Below are positions 52,455-60,967 of a DNA stretch of 64,000 nt, piece after piece; position 1 is the stretch's first letter; every line of letters starts with the position of its first letter. A program made the translations under genes and the position numbers. The notes beneath the pieces were generated by a model. That model was not told where the DNA came from, ran no database searches, and saw only the letters and a program-made list of their open reading frames with translations. The DNA comes from Clostridium beijerinckii HUN142. GTDB lineage: Bacteria; Bacillota; Clostridia; Clostridiales; Clostridiaceae. The DNA is taken from positions 124,339 through 188,338 of the forward strand of contig NZ_KK211338.1 in NCBI RefSeq assembly GCF_000621745.1, in the 5' to 3' direction.

Positions 52455-53906
52455 ATGACAAATTTTAAATCACACAAATGGAGCATCTTACTTGTTGTTA
52501 CATTAGTTTCATTTATTACAAATTTGGATTCTACTATTGTAATAATAGGTTTGCCTAATATGATGGAAGGATTAAATATTTCAGTAACTACTGGATTGTG
52601 GATAATTACTGGTTACATTATTGCAAGTACAGTTTTAATATTACCTGCTGGAAAATGGGCAGATACAGTTGGAACAAAGCGTATTTTCATGTTGGGACTT
52701 ATAATTTTTGCAGTCGGTACAATACTTTGTGGAATTGCAAACTCCGGATTGGCTTTAAATTTATATAGGTTAATTCAAGGAGGTGGAGCAGCATTAGCTA
52801 TGGCAACTGCAACTCCAACTATAATCAAGACTTTTCCTAGTAGTGAACTTGGATTAGCTTTGAGTATTAATGCTACTTCATGGGTTATTGGAGCAATAAT
52901 TGGACCAGTAGCTGGTGGTGTTTTAATTAGCAGCTTTGGTTGGAGATCAATATTCTTTATTACAGTACCTTTTGTACTTCTTTGCATAATTGGAGCATTT
53001 TTAGTAATGGAAGAGACCAAACCTAATATTAATCAAAAAAATGACTGGATTGGGATATTAACATTTAGTTTAGGTCTAATATTAACGATGATAGTACTTT
53101 CAGAAGGACAATCATTAGGATGGGTATCATATAAAACTTTAGGAGTATGTATAGTTACAATTCTATTATGGGTTGCATTTATAATCACAGAATCACGCGT
53201 AGAAAATCCATTATTTAATTTCAAGCTGCTCTTGTACAGAAATTATTCAATTGGACTTGTAATTACATTATTTTATTGTATTGCATATTTTTCATTACCT
53301 TTATTGTTGAGTATATATTTGCAAAGTGCATTACATTTGAGTCCTACTATGTCGGGGCTATTGATGATTTCACTATCTGTACCGCAGCTTATATTGGGTC
53401 CGTTTGCAGGTAAACTTGTAGATAATATCGGATCATTAAAGACTCTTACATTTGGAATTGTATTTCTTATTATAGGAATATTCTTTCTTGGAAATCTTGG
53501 GGGAGAGCTATCAGTTAAAGCTATAGTTACACCACTAATATTATTATCAATAGCAAATGGCTTAGCTTGGCCGTCGTTAGCGAAAACTGTATTGTCAGCA
53601 GTGCCTAAAGAACAATCTGGTTCAGCATCAGGGATGCATTATACTATAATGAATGTTGGTAAAGCATTAAGTCAGACATTGGCAATATTAACAATAGAAG
53701 TTATTATACCTGCGGATGTAGTCTCTAAGGCAATTATAGGTTTGGGAAGCTTTGCTAATGTAAATATAAGTGGGAATTTAGTTAAGTCTATAGATTCAAG
53801 TTTCAGATTTTTTACAATTTTCTTTGTAGTTGCACTAGGGTTAAGTTTATTTCTTTTATATTCTAAAAGAGGAGAGAATATTAAAGAAAGAGTTGATATG
53901 GCATAG
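52455..53906 (+). CDS. MFS multidrug exporter, DHA2 (EmrB/QacA-like) family
   Basis: A 483-residue drug:proton antiporter with around fourteen membrane spans. 'SFITNLDSTIVIIGLPNMMEGLNIS' has the D1 motif of DHA2 transporters. 'GKWADTVGTKRIFMLGLIIFAVGTILCG' is motif A, and 'WVIGAIIGPVAGGVLISSFGWRSIFFITVPF' is motif C. Divergent from a LysR gene, which probably controls it. The start is ATG after AAGGAG. No terminator is obvious downstream. Confidence 0.92.
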   Translation: MTNFKSHKWSILLVVTLVSFITNLDSTIVIIGLPNMMEGLNISVTTGLWIITGYIIASTVLILPAGKWADTVGTKRIFMLGLIIFAVGTILCGIANSGLALNLYRLIQGGGAALAMATATPTIIKTFPSSELGLALSINATSWVIGAIIGPVAGGVLISSFGWRSIFFITVPFVLLCIIGAFLVMEETKPNINQKNDWIGILTFSLGLILTMIVLSEGQSLGWVSYKTLGVCIVTILLWVAFIITESRVENPLFNFKLLLYRNYSIGLVITLFYCIAYFSLPLLLSIYLQSALHLSPTMSGLLMISLSVPQLILGPFAGKLVDNIGSLKTLTFGIVFLIIGIFFLGNLGGELSVKAIVTPLILLSIANGLAWPSLAKTVLSAVPKEQSGSASGMHYTIMNVGKALSQTLAILTIEVIIPADVVSKAIIGLGSFANVNISGNLVKSIDSSFRFFTIFFVVALGLSLFLLYSKRGENIKERVDMA

Positions 53907-54059
53907 GTTATGGCAAGTTATTTATTAATTTATATCTTTAGATATCATTAAATAGGCAAAGAAAAGTGATTGCAAGGTTTTAATAACTTTTCTAATATCC
54001 AAGATTAGCATTTTATTTGAATTAGACTTAGAATATAATTATTAAAAGGGAGGATTAAT

Positions 54060-54644
54060 ATGGAAAATGTAATTGAAAATATAAAATCAAGAAGAAGTAT
54101 AAGAAAATACAAAGAGGAACAAATAAAAGATGAGGAACTATTTACAATTTTAGATTCAGCAAAACATGCACCAAGTGGAGGTAACTCTCAAACATGGCAA
54201 TTTACTGTAGTTCAAAATAAAGAAATTCTTCTAGAGTTAAATGGATATATTAAAGAAGCTTTTGAAAAGCTTGAAGTTGATGAAAATACCTATAAAAGTA
54301 AAAAAGCAGGTAAAGTTGCATCGAAGAAAGATAACTACAATTTTTATTACAATGCTCCAACCTTAATTATAGTATCGAATGAGTCTAACTATAGTAATGC
54401 AATGGCAGATAGTGCTTGTGCTATAGAAAATATGCTTTTAACCGCAAATTACTTGGAACTTGGAGCATGTTGGATAAATCAATTAACATGGTTTGACAAT
54501 GATGAAAATGTAAGAAAGTTACTTACACGCTTAGGAATTTCAGAAAAACATAAGGTTTGTGGTTCTATTTGTATTGGTTATATAGATGGTGTTAAGCCAG
54601 ATAAAAAAATACTGAAGGAAAATATAGTGACAATTATAAGATGA
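54060..54644 (+). CDS. Nitroreductase-family FMN oxidoreductase
   Basis: A 194-residue flavoenzyme. 'IKSRRSIRKYKEEQIKDEELFTILDSAKHAPSGGNSQTWQFTVVQN' is the FMN-binding N terminus; 'DSACAIENMLLTANYLELGACWINQLTWF' and 'LGISEKHKVCGSICIGYIDG' complete the fold. It reduces nitroaromatics, quinones or related compounds with NAD(P)H. The ribosome site GGGAGG lies just before the ATG. It is a single gene with 153 bases to the MFS gene; a terminator-like repeat follows at 54700. Confidence 0.92.
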   Translation: MENVIENIKSRRSIRKYKEEQIKDEELFTILDSAKHAPSGGNSQTWQFTVVQNKEILLELNGYIKEAFEKLEVDENTYKSKKAGKVASKKDNYNFYYNAPTLIIVSNESNYSNAMADSACAIENMLLTANYLELGACWINQLTWFDNDENVRKLLTRLGISEKHKVCGSICIGYIDGVKPDKKILKENIVTIIR

Positions 54645-54699
54645 TAGGGAATAATATTTATATCAACTTATAAAATATTATTTTTCTAATAGTTGTGTA

Positions 54700-54790
54700 T
54701 TTGTAAAGATAGTATTTATATTTCATGATAAACCCGTAAGAATCTGGGAATTAGGTTCTTGGGGGCATTTTTATTTATAGATGTTTAAAG
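54700..54790 (+). repeat. Possible strongly diverged ssrA-type terminator repeat
   Basis: AACCCGTAAGAATCT...AGGTTCTTGGGGGCATTTTT plus the tail TTATTTATAGATGTTTAAAGA keeps the layout and tail of type B copies. The stem is imperfect and the head is not convincing. Confidence 0.4.
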
Positions 54791-54909
54791 AATAAATCTA
54801 TATTTTTAATAGTTGCAATATATAGTATAATAGTTGTTAGAAATCAGGAAAGAAATTAATATTTATATTTAATAATTTCTAATAAATGATAGGTGAGGAA
54901 CGTAAAGAG

Positions 54910-55686
54910 ATGACAATGGAATTAGAGAAATACTATAATAAATTTTGTGAAGATAAAAGATTAACTAGAAAATATGCACAAGTTGAGTTTTTAACTTCTA
55001 TGAAATATATTCATGAGTATCTAGAAAAGAATAATGGTTCCAAAATTTTAGATGTTGGTGCTGGAACAGGAAGATACTCTGTGGAGCTAGCAAACGATGG
55101 GTATGATGTTACAGCAATTGAGCTTGTAAAGCATAATCTAGGTATTTTAAAATCAAAAGGAAGTTCAGTAAAAGCATATCAAGGGACAGCATTAGATTTA
55201 TCAAGATTTGAAGAAAATACATTTGATATGACATTGGTATTTGGACCGATGTATCACTTATACAATTTTCAGGATAAAGCAAAAGCCTTACAAGAGGCGA
55301 AGAGAGTAACAAAAATTGGAGGAGTTATCTTAGTAGCTTATTGCATGAATGAGTATAGCGTAATAACATATGGTTTTAAGGAAAATAATATTCGTGCGTC
55401 TATTGAAAATGGAAAGCTTACTGATGATTTTCATGTTATATCTGAACCAAAAGATTTATATGATTATGTAAGGATTGAAGATATCAATAAGTTAAATGAA
55501 GAAGTAAGACTAAAAAGGATAAAATTAATTTCAGCAGATGGACCAGCGAATTATATGAGATCTGTTTTGAATGCTATGGATGAAGAGACATTTAAGCTTT
55601 TTATTAATTATCATTTTTCTACATGTGAAAGGCCAGATTTACTTGGAGCAAGTGCACATACGTTAGATATTTTAATAAAGGAATAG
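54910..55686 (+). CDS. Class I SAM-dependent methyltransferase
   Basis: A 258-residue methyltransferase. Motif I 'SKILDVGAGTGRYSVELANDG' binds SAM, 'VTAIELVKHNLGILKSKG' is the acidic post-I loop, and 'NTFDMTLVFGPMYHLYN' and 'GGVILVAYCMNEYSVI' are motifs II-III. The substrate is unknown. I place the start at the ATG at 54910, nine bases after AGGTGAGG; ATG codons at 54886 and 54916 are in frame. It is a single gene followed by its own terminator. Confidence 0.88.
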   Translation: MTMELEKYYNKFCEDKRLTRKYAQVEFLTSMKYIHEYLEKNNGSKILDVGAGTGRYSVELANDGYDVTAIELVKHNLGILKSKGSSVKAYQGTALDLSRFEENTFDMTLVFGPMYHLYNFQDKAKALQEAKRVTKIGGVILVAYCMNEYSVITYGFKENNIRASIENGKLTDDFHVISEPKDLYDYVRIEDINKLNEEVRLKRIKLISADGPANYMRSVLNAMDEETFKLFINYHFSTCERPDLLGASAHTLDILIKE

Positions 55687-55760
55687 GGAAAGAAAGTAAG
55701 AGAGCTAAATTTTAATTATTAGTAAGGAATAAATATAGCACCTTTTTCAAATATGAAAGG

Positions 55761-55813
55761 TATAATATAAAATAAATTCTTAACAAAGTTTTTGTTTTAT
55801 ATTATACTTTTTT
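55761..55813 (+). terminator. Terminator after methyltransferase
   Basis: Twelve-base arms TATAATATAAAA (55761-55772) and TTTTATATTATA (55795-55806), then CTTTTTT. The rest of the gap up to 55980 has only an AT-rich leader. Confidence 0.7.
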
Positions 55814-55980
55814 GTTTTTAAATAAAAAATTTTTATAGGAATACCTTACAATTGCAATATTTACCAATACAATATAGATAATTATTATTGTTAAATAATT
55901 ATTTTATATTGAATACAATTAATTTAATGCTATAATAAAGTTATAAAGGATCGATTATATAAAGGAAAAAGGTGTTTATT

Positions 55981-57462
55981 ATGAATATTAAATTAGAAAA
56001 TAGATATAGATTATTTATTAATGGAGAATGGAGAGACGCTTCAGATGGAGCTACAATAAAGACTTATAATCCAGCTAATGGGGAACTTTTAGCTGAGATT
56101 TCAGATGCTACAGAAAAGGATGTAGATGATGCTGTTAATTCTGCAAGACAAGCCTTTGCTACATGGAGCAAAACTACTGTTGTAGAAAGAGCAAATATAT
56201 TAAATAAAATTGCTGATATTATTGAAGAAAACGCAGAATACTTAGCTACAGTAGAAACTTTAGATAATGGAAAACCAATTAGAGAAACAACAGGAGCAGA
56301 TATTCCATTAGCAGCAGATCATTTTAGATATTTTGCAGGTGTTATTCGTGCTGATGAAGGTTCTGCAACAATGATAGATGAAAATACTTTAAATTTAATA
56401 TTAAGTGAGCCAATTGGTGTTGTAGGGCAAATAGTCCCTTGGAATTTTCCATTCCTAATGGCGGCTTGGAAGTTAGCTCCAGTGTTGGCTGCAGGAGATG
56501 TTTCAGTATTTAAGCCATCAAGCACTACTTCATTGAGTGTATTAGAGCTTATGAAACTAATACAAAATATTGTTCCTAATGGTGTAATTAACGTTATTAC
56601 AGGAAAAGGATCAAAGAGCGGTGAATATTTGCAAAATCATGAAGGACTTGATAAATTAGCATTTACAGGCTCTACAGAAGTTGGAAGACAAATTGGACTT
56701 GCTGCGGCTAAACGTATTATTCCTGCAACTTTAGAGCTTGGAGGAAAATCAGCTAATATTTTCTTTAGTGATGCAAATATGAACATTGCATTAGAAGGTA
56801 TTCAATTGGGAATTTTATTTAACCAAGGACAAGTTTGTTCTGCAGGTTCTAGAATATTTGTACAAGAAGATTTTTATGATGAATTTATGGAAAAAGCAAT
56901 TGCTGCTTTTGAAAAAGTTAAAGTTGGAAACCCATTAGATCCTAGTACTCAAATGGGAGCACAAGTTAGTGAAGCTCAACTTAAGAAAATTCTTAAATAT
57001 ATAGAAATAGGGAAACAAGAAGGAGCAAAAGTAGCTACAGGAGGGGAAAGATTCATTGAGGGTGATGCTAAGAATGGATACTTTATGAAACCTACTTTAC
57101 TTACAAATGCCACTAATGATATGAGAGTAGCTAGAGAAGAAATATTTGGGCCAGTTGGAGTTGTAATTAAATTTAAGACTGAAGAAGAAGTCATTGCTAT
57201 GGCAAATGACAGTGAGTATGGTTTAGGTGGTGGAGTATTTACTACTAACTTAAATCGTGCCATAAGAGTTGCTAAAGGAATAAGGACTGGACGTATATGG
57301 GTTAATACTTATAATACTTTTCCAGCAGGTGCAACATTTGGTGGATATAAAGAATCTGGTATAGGTAGGGAAACTCACAAGGTTATATTAGAAGCTTATA
57401 CTCAAAAGAAAAATATTATAATTAATTTATCAGAAACTCCTGGCGGAATGTATATAAAGTAA
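55981..57462 (+). CDS. NAD(P)-dependent aldehyde dehydrogenase
   Basis: A 493-residue enzyme of the ALDH superfamily. 'IVPWNFPFLMAAWKLAPVLAAGDVSVFKPSS' is the NAD-binding core, 'TLELGGKSANIFF' holds the general-base Glu, and 'FNQGQVCSAGSRIFV' the catalytic Cys. 'EEIFGPVGVVIKF' and 'FPAGATFGGYKESGIGRE' complete the class I/II pattern. It oxidises aldehydes to acids; the exact aldehyde is not readable. I use the ATG at 55981; a GTG nine bases earlier is the alternative. Monocistronic, with a strong terminator at 57577. Confidence 0.93.
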   Translation: MNIKLENRYRLFINGEWRDASDGATIKTYNPANGELLAEISDATEKDVDDAVNSARQAFATWSKTTVVERANILNKIADIIEENAEYLATVETLDNGKPIRETTGADIPLAADHFRYFAGVIRADEGSATMIDENTLNLILSEPIGVVGQIVPWNFPFLMAAWKLAPVLAAGDVSVFKPSSTTSLSVLELMKLIQNIVPNGVINVITGKGSKSGEYLQNHEGLDKLAFTGSTEVGRQIGLAAAKRIIPATLELGGKSANIFFSDANMNIALEGIQLGILFNQGQVCSAGSRIFVQEDFYDEFMEKAIAAFEKVKVGNPLDPSTQMGAQVSEAQLKKILKYIEIGKQEGAKVATGGERFIEGDAKNGYFMKPTLLTNATNDMRVAREEIFGPVGVVIKFKTEEEVIAMANDSEYGLGGGVFTTNLNRAIRVAKGIRTGRIWVNTYNTFPAGATFGGYKESGIGRETHKVILEAYTQKKNIIINLSETPGGMYIK

Positions 57463-57576
57463 GGAATGCTAAATTTATATATATTAAAATAAAGCCTCTA
57501 CATTTTAGTGTTAGTTAAGTGCATGATTTCCTAGAATTTTAAATGTAAATTCATTATTGAAGTATATATAGACTAT

Positions 57577-57622
57577 AATAGCCATAAAGGTCCTTAATCA
57601 GGATCTTTATGGCTATTTAAAT
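57577..57622. terminator. Bidirectional terminator between ALDH and DUF4317 genes
   Basis: Nearly perfect 17-base arms (AATAGCCATAAAGGTCC with GGATCTTTATGGCTATT) round TTAATCA, ending T-rich on either strand. Confidence 0.88.
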
Positions 57623-57646
57623 GAGAAAGGTATTCTTCATAGATAA

Positions 57647-59113
57647 TTAAAGTAAGGCATTAACACCATTTACTTTAGCTTGTTCATCATCATCTATTGG
57701 AATTATAATACATTTCTTTCCGTCTATTATTTGCGATTTTATTTGAGAGACTTTTTGAGGTTTTACGTGAAGTACAATATCATAGTTTGGAGTAGTACTA
57801 ACCTCAGGTTCTATTTCAGAGTCTGTAGTATTATTTGTTTCAGACTCTGATTCAGAATCAAAACTTTCCTCTAAATTAGAGTCAGCCTCTACTTCTAAGG
57901 CGGCATCAGATTCTGTCTTTAAAGCAGAATTAGACTCTAGCTCTAAGTTTATTCTGGTATCTGCATCTAAGATCTTATTCAAAGCTGATTCAGTTTCTGA
58001 TTCTAAAGCAGCTTCTTTCTCTGAATCTAGCAGAGCATCTGATTTTGTTTTCTCAAGTCTTTCTTCTAGTATGCGTACTTTTTTTTCGAGTTTTTCTTCT
58101 TTTTTTCTTTGTTCATTTGCTGCAAGTGCTTTTTTATCAATTAAATTCTCTGCTACAGGTGGAGTATCTCCGAATACTTCTGTATATGATTTTTCAATTT
58201 TTGCCGTGATTTCTTCAGGGATTCCACTTTCGATTAGAATATCTTGAATATTATCATTACTCAAAACTATAGGTTCAGCATTTTTGCCGTTAACAGTAGT
58301 ATGATCATCTACTATAGTATTAAGAGTTTCTTGAATTTCCATAAAGAAATGATCTGATTTGTCATCATCACTTCCAACAGCTTTACGAATAATATTTTGG
58401 AATGTTTCCTTTTGCTCAGTAGCTGTTTGCTTTGAACTACAACCTAAAGCTTCTTCCATAAATTCTGGATGTGGATCTTTTGCATCTTTTGTGTAATACA
58501 TAATGGAATGAATATCAGTACTACGATCTATAAATGCTGGAAATACAAATCCAAGATCTGGAGGGCCAACTACCCAATCTCTAATACGGGCTCCAATTCG
58601 ATTTTCATCTTCAAGATATCCAAGAGCTGGTTTTGAAAGTGATACTGGACAGACTGCACATAATATATATTCATAGACCTCTTCGGATTCATCTAATTTG
58701 GAGTTATCAGTAGTTTTTGTCATAACATCATAAGCATCGTGAAAAACGAGTATTAGAAAGTTACCTGTATATTCATAACTATTTATAATTAATTTATAAA
58801 AGCTATCAAGTAGAGAATCATCTTTTAATTTACTTTTTTTTAGCTGCATTAAGGAAAGCTGTCTACCACCTATACCTTCTTCATCAAGAGGAAAGTTCAG
58901 TTCAAGAATGTTATTTCCAACTGTTCCAGATAGTGTTTTCTTGGCAATTTCTAAATATTTAAAGAATTCTTCCTCTCTTAGATTTAAAAAAGTTTCTTTA
59001 AATTTTAGTACAATATTTTTTTGACCATCTACATAACAGCCACACATTTTAGTAAATGTACAGTCATCTTTTTTTAAACGTCTTTTTAATTCTAATATAT
59101 CTTTTTTGTTCAT
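57647..59113 (-). CDS. DUF4317 family protein with acidic repeat tail
   Basis: A 488-residue cytoplasmic protein. The first 380 or so residues ('ILELKRRLKKDDCTFTKMCGCYVDGQKNIVLKFKETFLNLREEEFFKYLEI', 'FLILVFHDAYDVMTKTTDN', 'WVVGPPDLGFVFPAFIDRSTDIHSIMYYT') belong to DUF4317, a clostridial family without known function. A coiled coil ('EQRKKEEKLEKKVRILEERLEKTK') leads to an unusual tail of about 75 residues made of Glu/Ser/Ala-rich near-repeats such as ALESETESAL and ALKTESDAALEVEADS. It ends with a folded-looking 'YDIVLHVKPQKVSQIKSQII' segment. The start is the ATG at 59113 after GAGGGAG. Confidence 0.82.
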   Translation of the reverse strand: MNKKDILELKRRLKKDDCTFTKMCGCYVDGQKNIVLKFKETFLNLREEEFFKYLEIAKKTLSGTVGNNILELNFPLDEEGIGGRQLSLMQLKKSKLKDDSLLDSFYKLIINSYEYTGNFLILVFHDAYDVMTKTTDNSKLDESEEVYEYILCAVCPVSLSKPALGYLEDENRIGARIRDWVVGPPDLGFVFPAFIDRSTDIHSIMYYTKDAKDPHPEFMEEALGCSSKQTATEQKETFQNIIRKAVGSDDDKSDHFFMEIQETLNTIVDDHTTVNGKNAEPIVLSNDNIQDILIESGIPEEITAKIEKSYTEVFGDTPPVAENLIDKKALAANEQRKKEEKLEKKVRILEERLEKTKSDALLDSEKEAALESETESALNKILDADTRINLELESNSALKTESDAALEVEADSNLEESFDSESESETNNTTDSEIEPEVSTTPNYDIVLHVKPQKVSQIKSQIIDGKKCIIIPIDDDEQAKVNGVNALL

Positions 59114-59564
59114 AAATCTCCCTCTCATTTCACCGAGTTTTTATTAGATACATGAAATAACATGTCCAAATTTGCCGTGGATATTTTATACTTGGACTCT
59201 AAAAGAGTCTCTTTAGAAACTCGTAATTTCTTATAGATGTTGTATTTTAAGAGTTTGGAATCTATATATAAAATAGACTGGCTATTGACTGCTATTTTGA
59301 ATACGCTTTAGCACATGCCAAAGAATACTTCACATAATATAGTATAGTGTTGAATGGATAGCTCTGCAAGATATTAAATGAAGTTTATAACCATATTTTG
59401 TAAAGGGACAAAGTTTATATTAACGTAAACGTATAATATAATTACAGCTAATTTAATATAGAAATTAAAAATATCAAAAAAAATTATACGAGGGTATAGA
59501 CAATTAAATGCAATTATGATAAGATTTAATTACTTAAACGTTTACTGAAAAAGAGGAATATTTT
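59114..59564. other. Intergenic region between divergent DUF4317 and lacI-type genes
   Basis: No gene. It contains ACGTAAACGT (59423-59432) abutting a TATAAT (59432-59437), which is probably the lacI promoter with an overlapping operator, and the TAAACGTTTA palindrome (separate entry). Confidence 0.55.
59535..59544. promoter_or_regulatory. LacI-family operator upstream of its regulator gene
   Basis: TAAACGTTTA, a perfect CG-centred palindrome 20 bases before the start codon, indicating autoregulation. Identical to 12288-12297. Confidence 0.6.
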
Positions 59565-60590
59565 ATGAATAGTAAGATTAAAAGACCCACAATTAAAGAT
59601 GTAGCCAAAAAATCTAATGTTTCTGTTGCTACAGTTTCTAGAATAATAAATAACCTAGATGGTTACTCAGAAGAAACTAGAAAAAAGGTAATTGAAGTTA
59701 TGGATGAACTCGGTTATCAAAGAAATGCCATTGCAAGAAATCTCAAAGTTAGAGAAACACGAACTATTGGGGTGTTACGTCCCAAAATAAGCACTACATA
59801 TTATGTAGAAATTTTAAATGGAATAGAAGACTTTGCACAACGCAATAATTATAGCGTTATCATTTGTAATGGTGGAGATAAGTGGGAGAGAATCTCAGAA
59901 TATCTTCAGGTGTTATCTGAAAGACAGGTAGATGGCTTGATTATTTGCAGTATACCTCCAGATGATACTTTATGCAAAAGAATAATAGATTCACATATTC
60001 CAACAGTTCTTGTTTCAGGATTATCGTATAAGTATTCGTTGCCTTATGTTAAGGTAGATGATTATCAAGCTGCTTATTCAGCAACATCATATTTAATTGA
60101 AAATGGCCATAAAGAAATAGCAATTATATCTGGACCGACTGAAGATCCTGTAGCGGGAGTGCCACGTTTAAATGGATTTTTGCAAGCATTGAGAGATAAT
60201 AATATACCTATAAAGAAAAATCTTATTAAAGAAAAAGGTTTTAGCTTTATAGATGGAGTCGAAGGAATGAATGAACTTCTAAAGACAGGTGAGAAATTTA
60301 CAGCAGTTTTTGCAGTATCTGATGATTGTGCTGTTGGAGCATTATCAGTAGCACATAAGAATGGTTTAAAAGTACCAGATGACATATCTATAATAGGTTA
60401 TGATAACACAAACATAGCTGAGATGTCATATCCACCTTTAACAACAGTAGCACAACCTTTATATGATATGGGGAAAAAGTCTGTTGAAATGTTAATAAAA
60501 AGAATTTCCTACAACGAAAAAGTTGAAAGTATAATAATGCCATTTGAAATTGTAGAAAGAGAAACAGTGAAAAAAATTAAAGATATATAA
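59565..60590 (+). CDS. LacI-family transcriptional regulator
   Basis: A 341-residue regulator. The LacI HTH 'PTIKDVAKKSNVSVATVSRIINNLDGYSEETRKKVIEVMDELGYQRNAIARNLK' is followed by a periplasmic-binding-protein-like effector domain ('TIGVLRPKISTTYYVEILNGIEDFAQRNNY', 'FAVSDDCAVGALSVAHKNGLKVPDDISIIGYDN'). It lies 377 bases before a sugar ABC importer operon, which it very likely controls through the palindromes at 60825 and 60808. The start is ATG after AGAGGA. Confidence 0.92.
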   Translation: MNSKIKRPTIKDVAKKSNVSVATVSRIINNLDGYSEETRKKVIEVMDELGYQRNAIARNLKVRETRTIGVLRPKISTTYYVEILNGIEDFAQRNNYSVIICNGGDKWERISEYLQVLSERQVDGLIICSIPPDDTLCKRIIDSHIPTVLVSGLSYKYSLPYVKVDDYQAAYSATSYLIENGHKEIAIISGPTEDPVAGVPRLNGFLQALRDNNIPIKKNLIKEKGFSFIDGVEGMNELLKTGEKFTAVFAVSDDCAVGALSVAHKNGLKVPDDISIIGYDNTNIAEMSYPPLTTVAQPLYDMGKKSVEMLIKRISYNEKVESIIMPFEIVERETVKKIKDI

Positions 60591-60807
60591 GTTGTATTAA
60601 TAAATTTTTATTTAAAGTTCTAGTATGCTAAGTGCTTAACTGTGGCTGAAATTTAGAAAATTAATAGTAATATATAAATTATTATAAGAATATAAGATAT
60701 TCAATGATTATTTATAAAACGATATGAAGCTATATTACAAGTTTTTATATACAATTCTAAGTTCTAAACTTTGTAATATAATTTCATATAAGATTTGCAG
60801 AAAGTTA

Positions 60808-60836
60808 TTACGTAAATTTTTATAGTTTACGTAAAC
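60808..60836. promoter_or_regulatory. LacI-type operators upstream of sugar ABC operon
   Basis: TTACGTAA (60808-60815) and the perfect 12-mer GTTTACGTAAAC (60825-60836) resemble the CG-centred sites near the lacI-type gene. A further CTACGTAATCGTATAC lies at 60925-60940, behind a TATAAT at 60912-60917. The rest of 60591-60967 has no gene. Confidence 0.6.
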
Positions 60837-60967
60837 GATTAAGTATTAATGAGTAAAAAAAGATATTAAAATATGCTTTTTAGCGTTAATATACCTAAAA
60901 AGTATAGTTAATATAATATTAAATCTACGTAATCGTATACTGAAATTAGAAAGTAGGGGGAAGAGAA

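Noticed and set aside
57816..58040. Tandem repeats suggesting a CRISPR-like or minisatellite array
   Set aside because: The repetition is at protein level (acidic Ser/Glu/Ala tail of the DUF4317 protein); there are no regular direct repeats with unique spacers.
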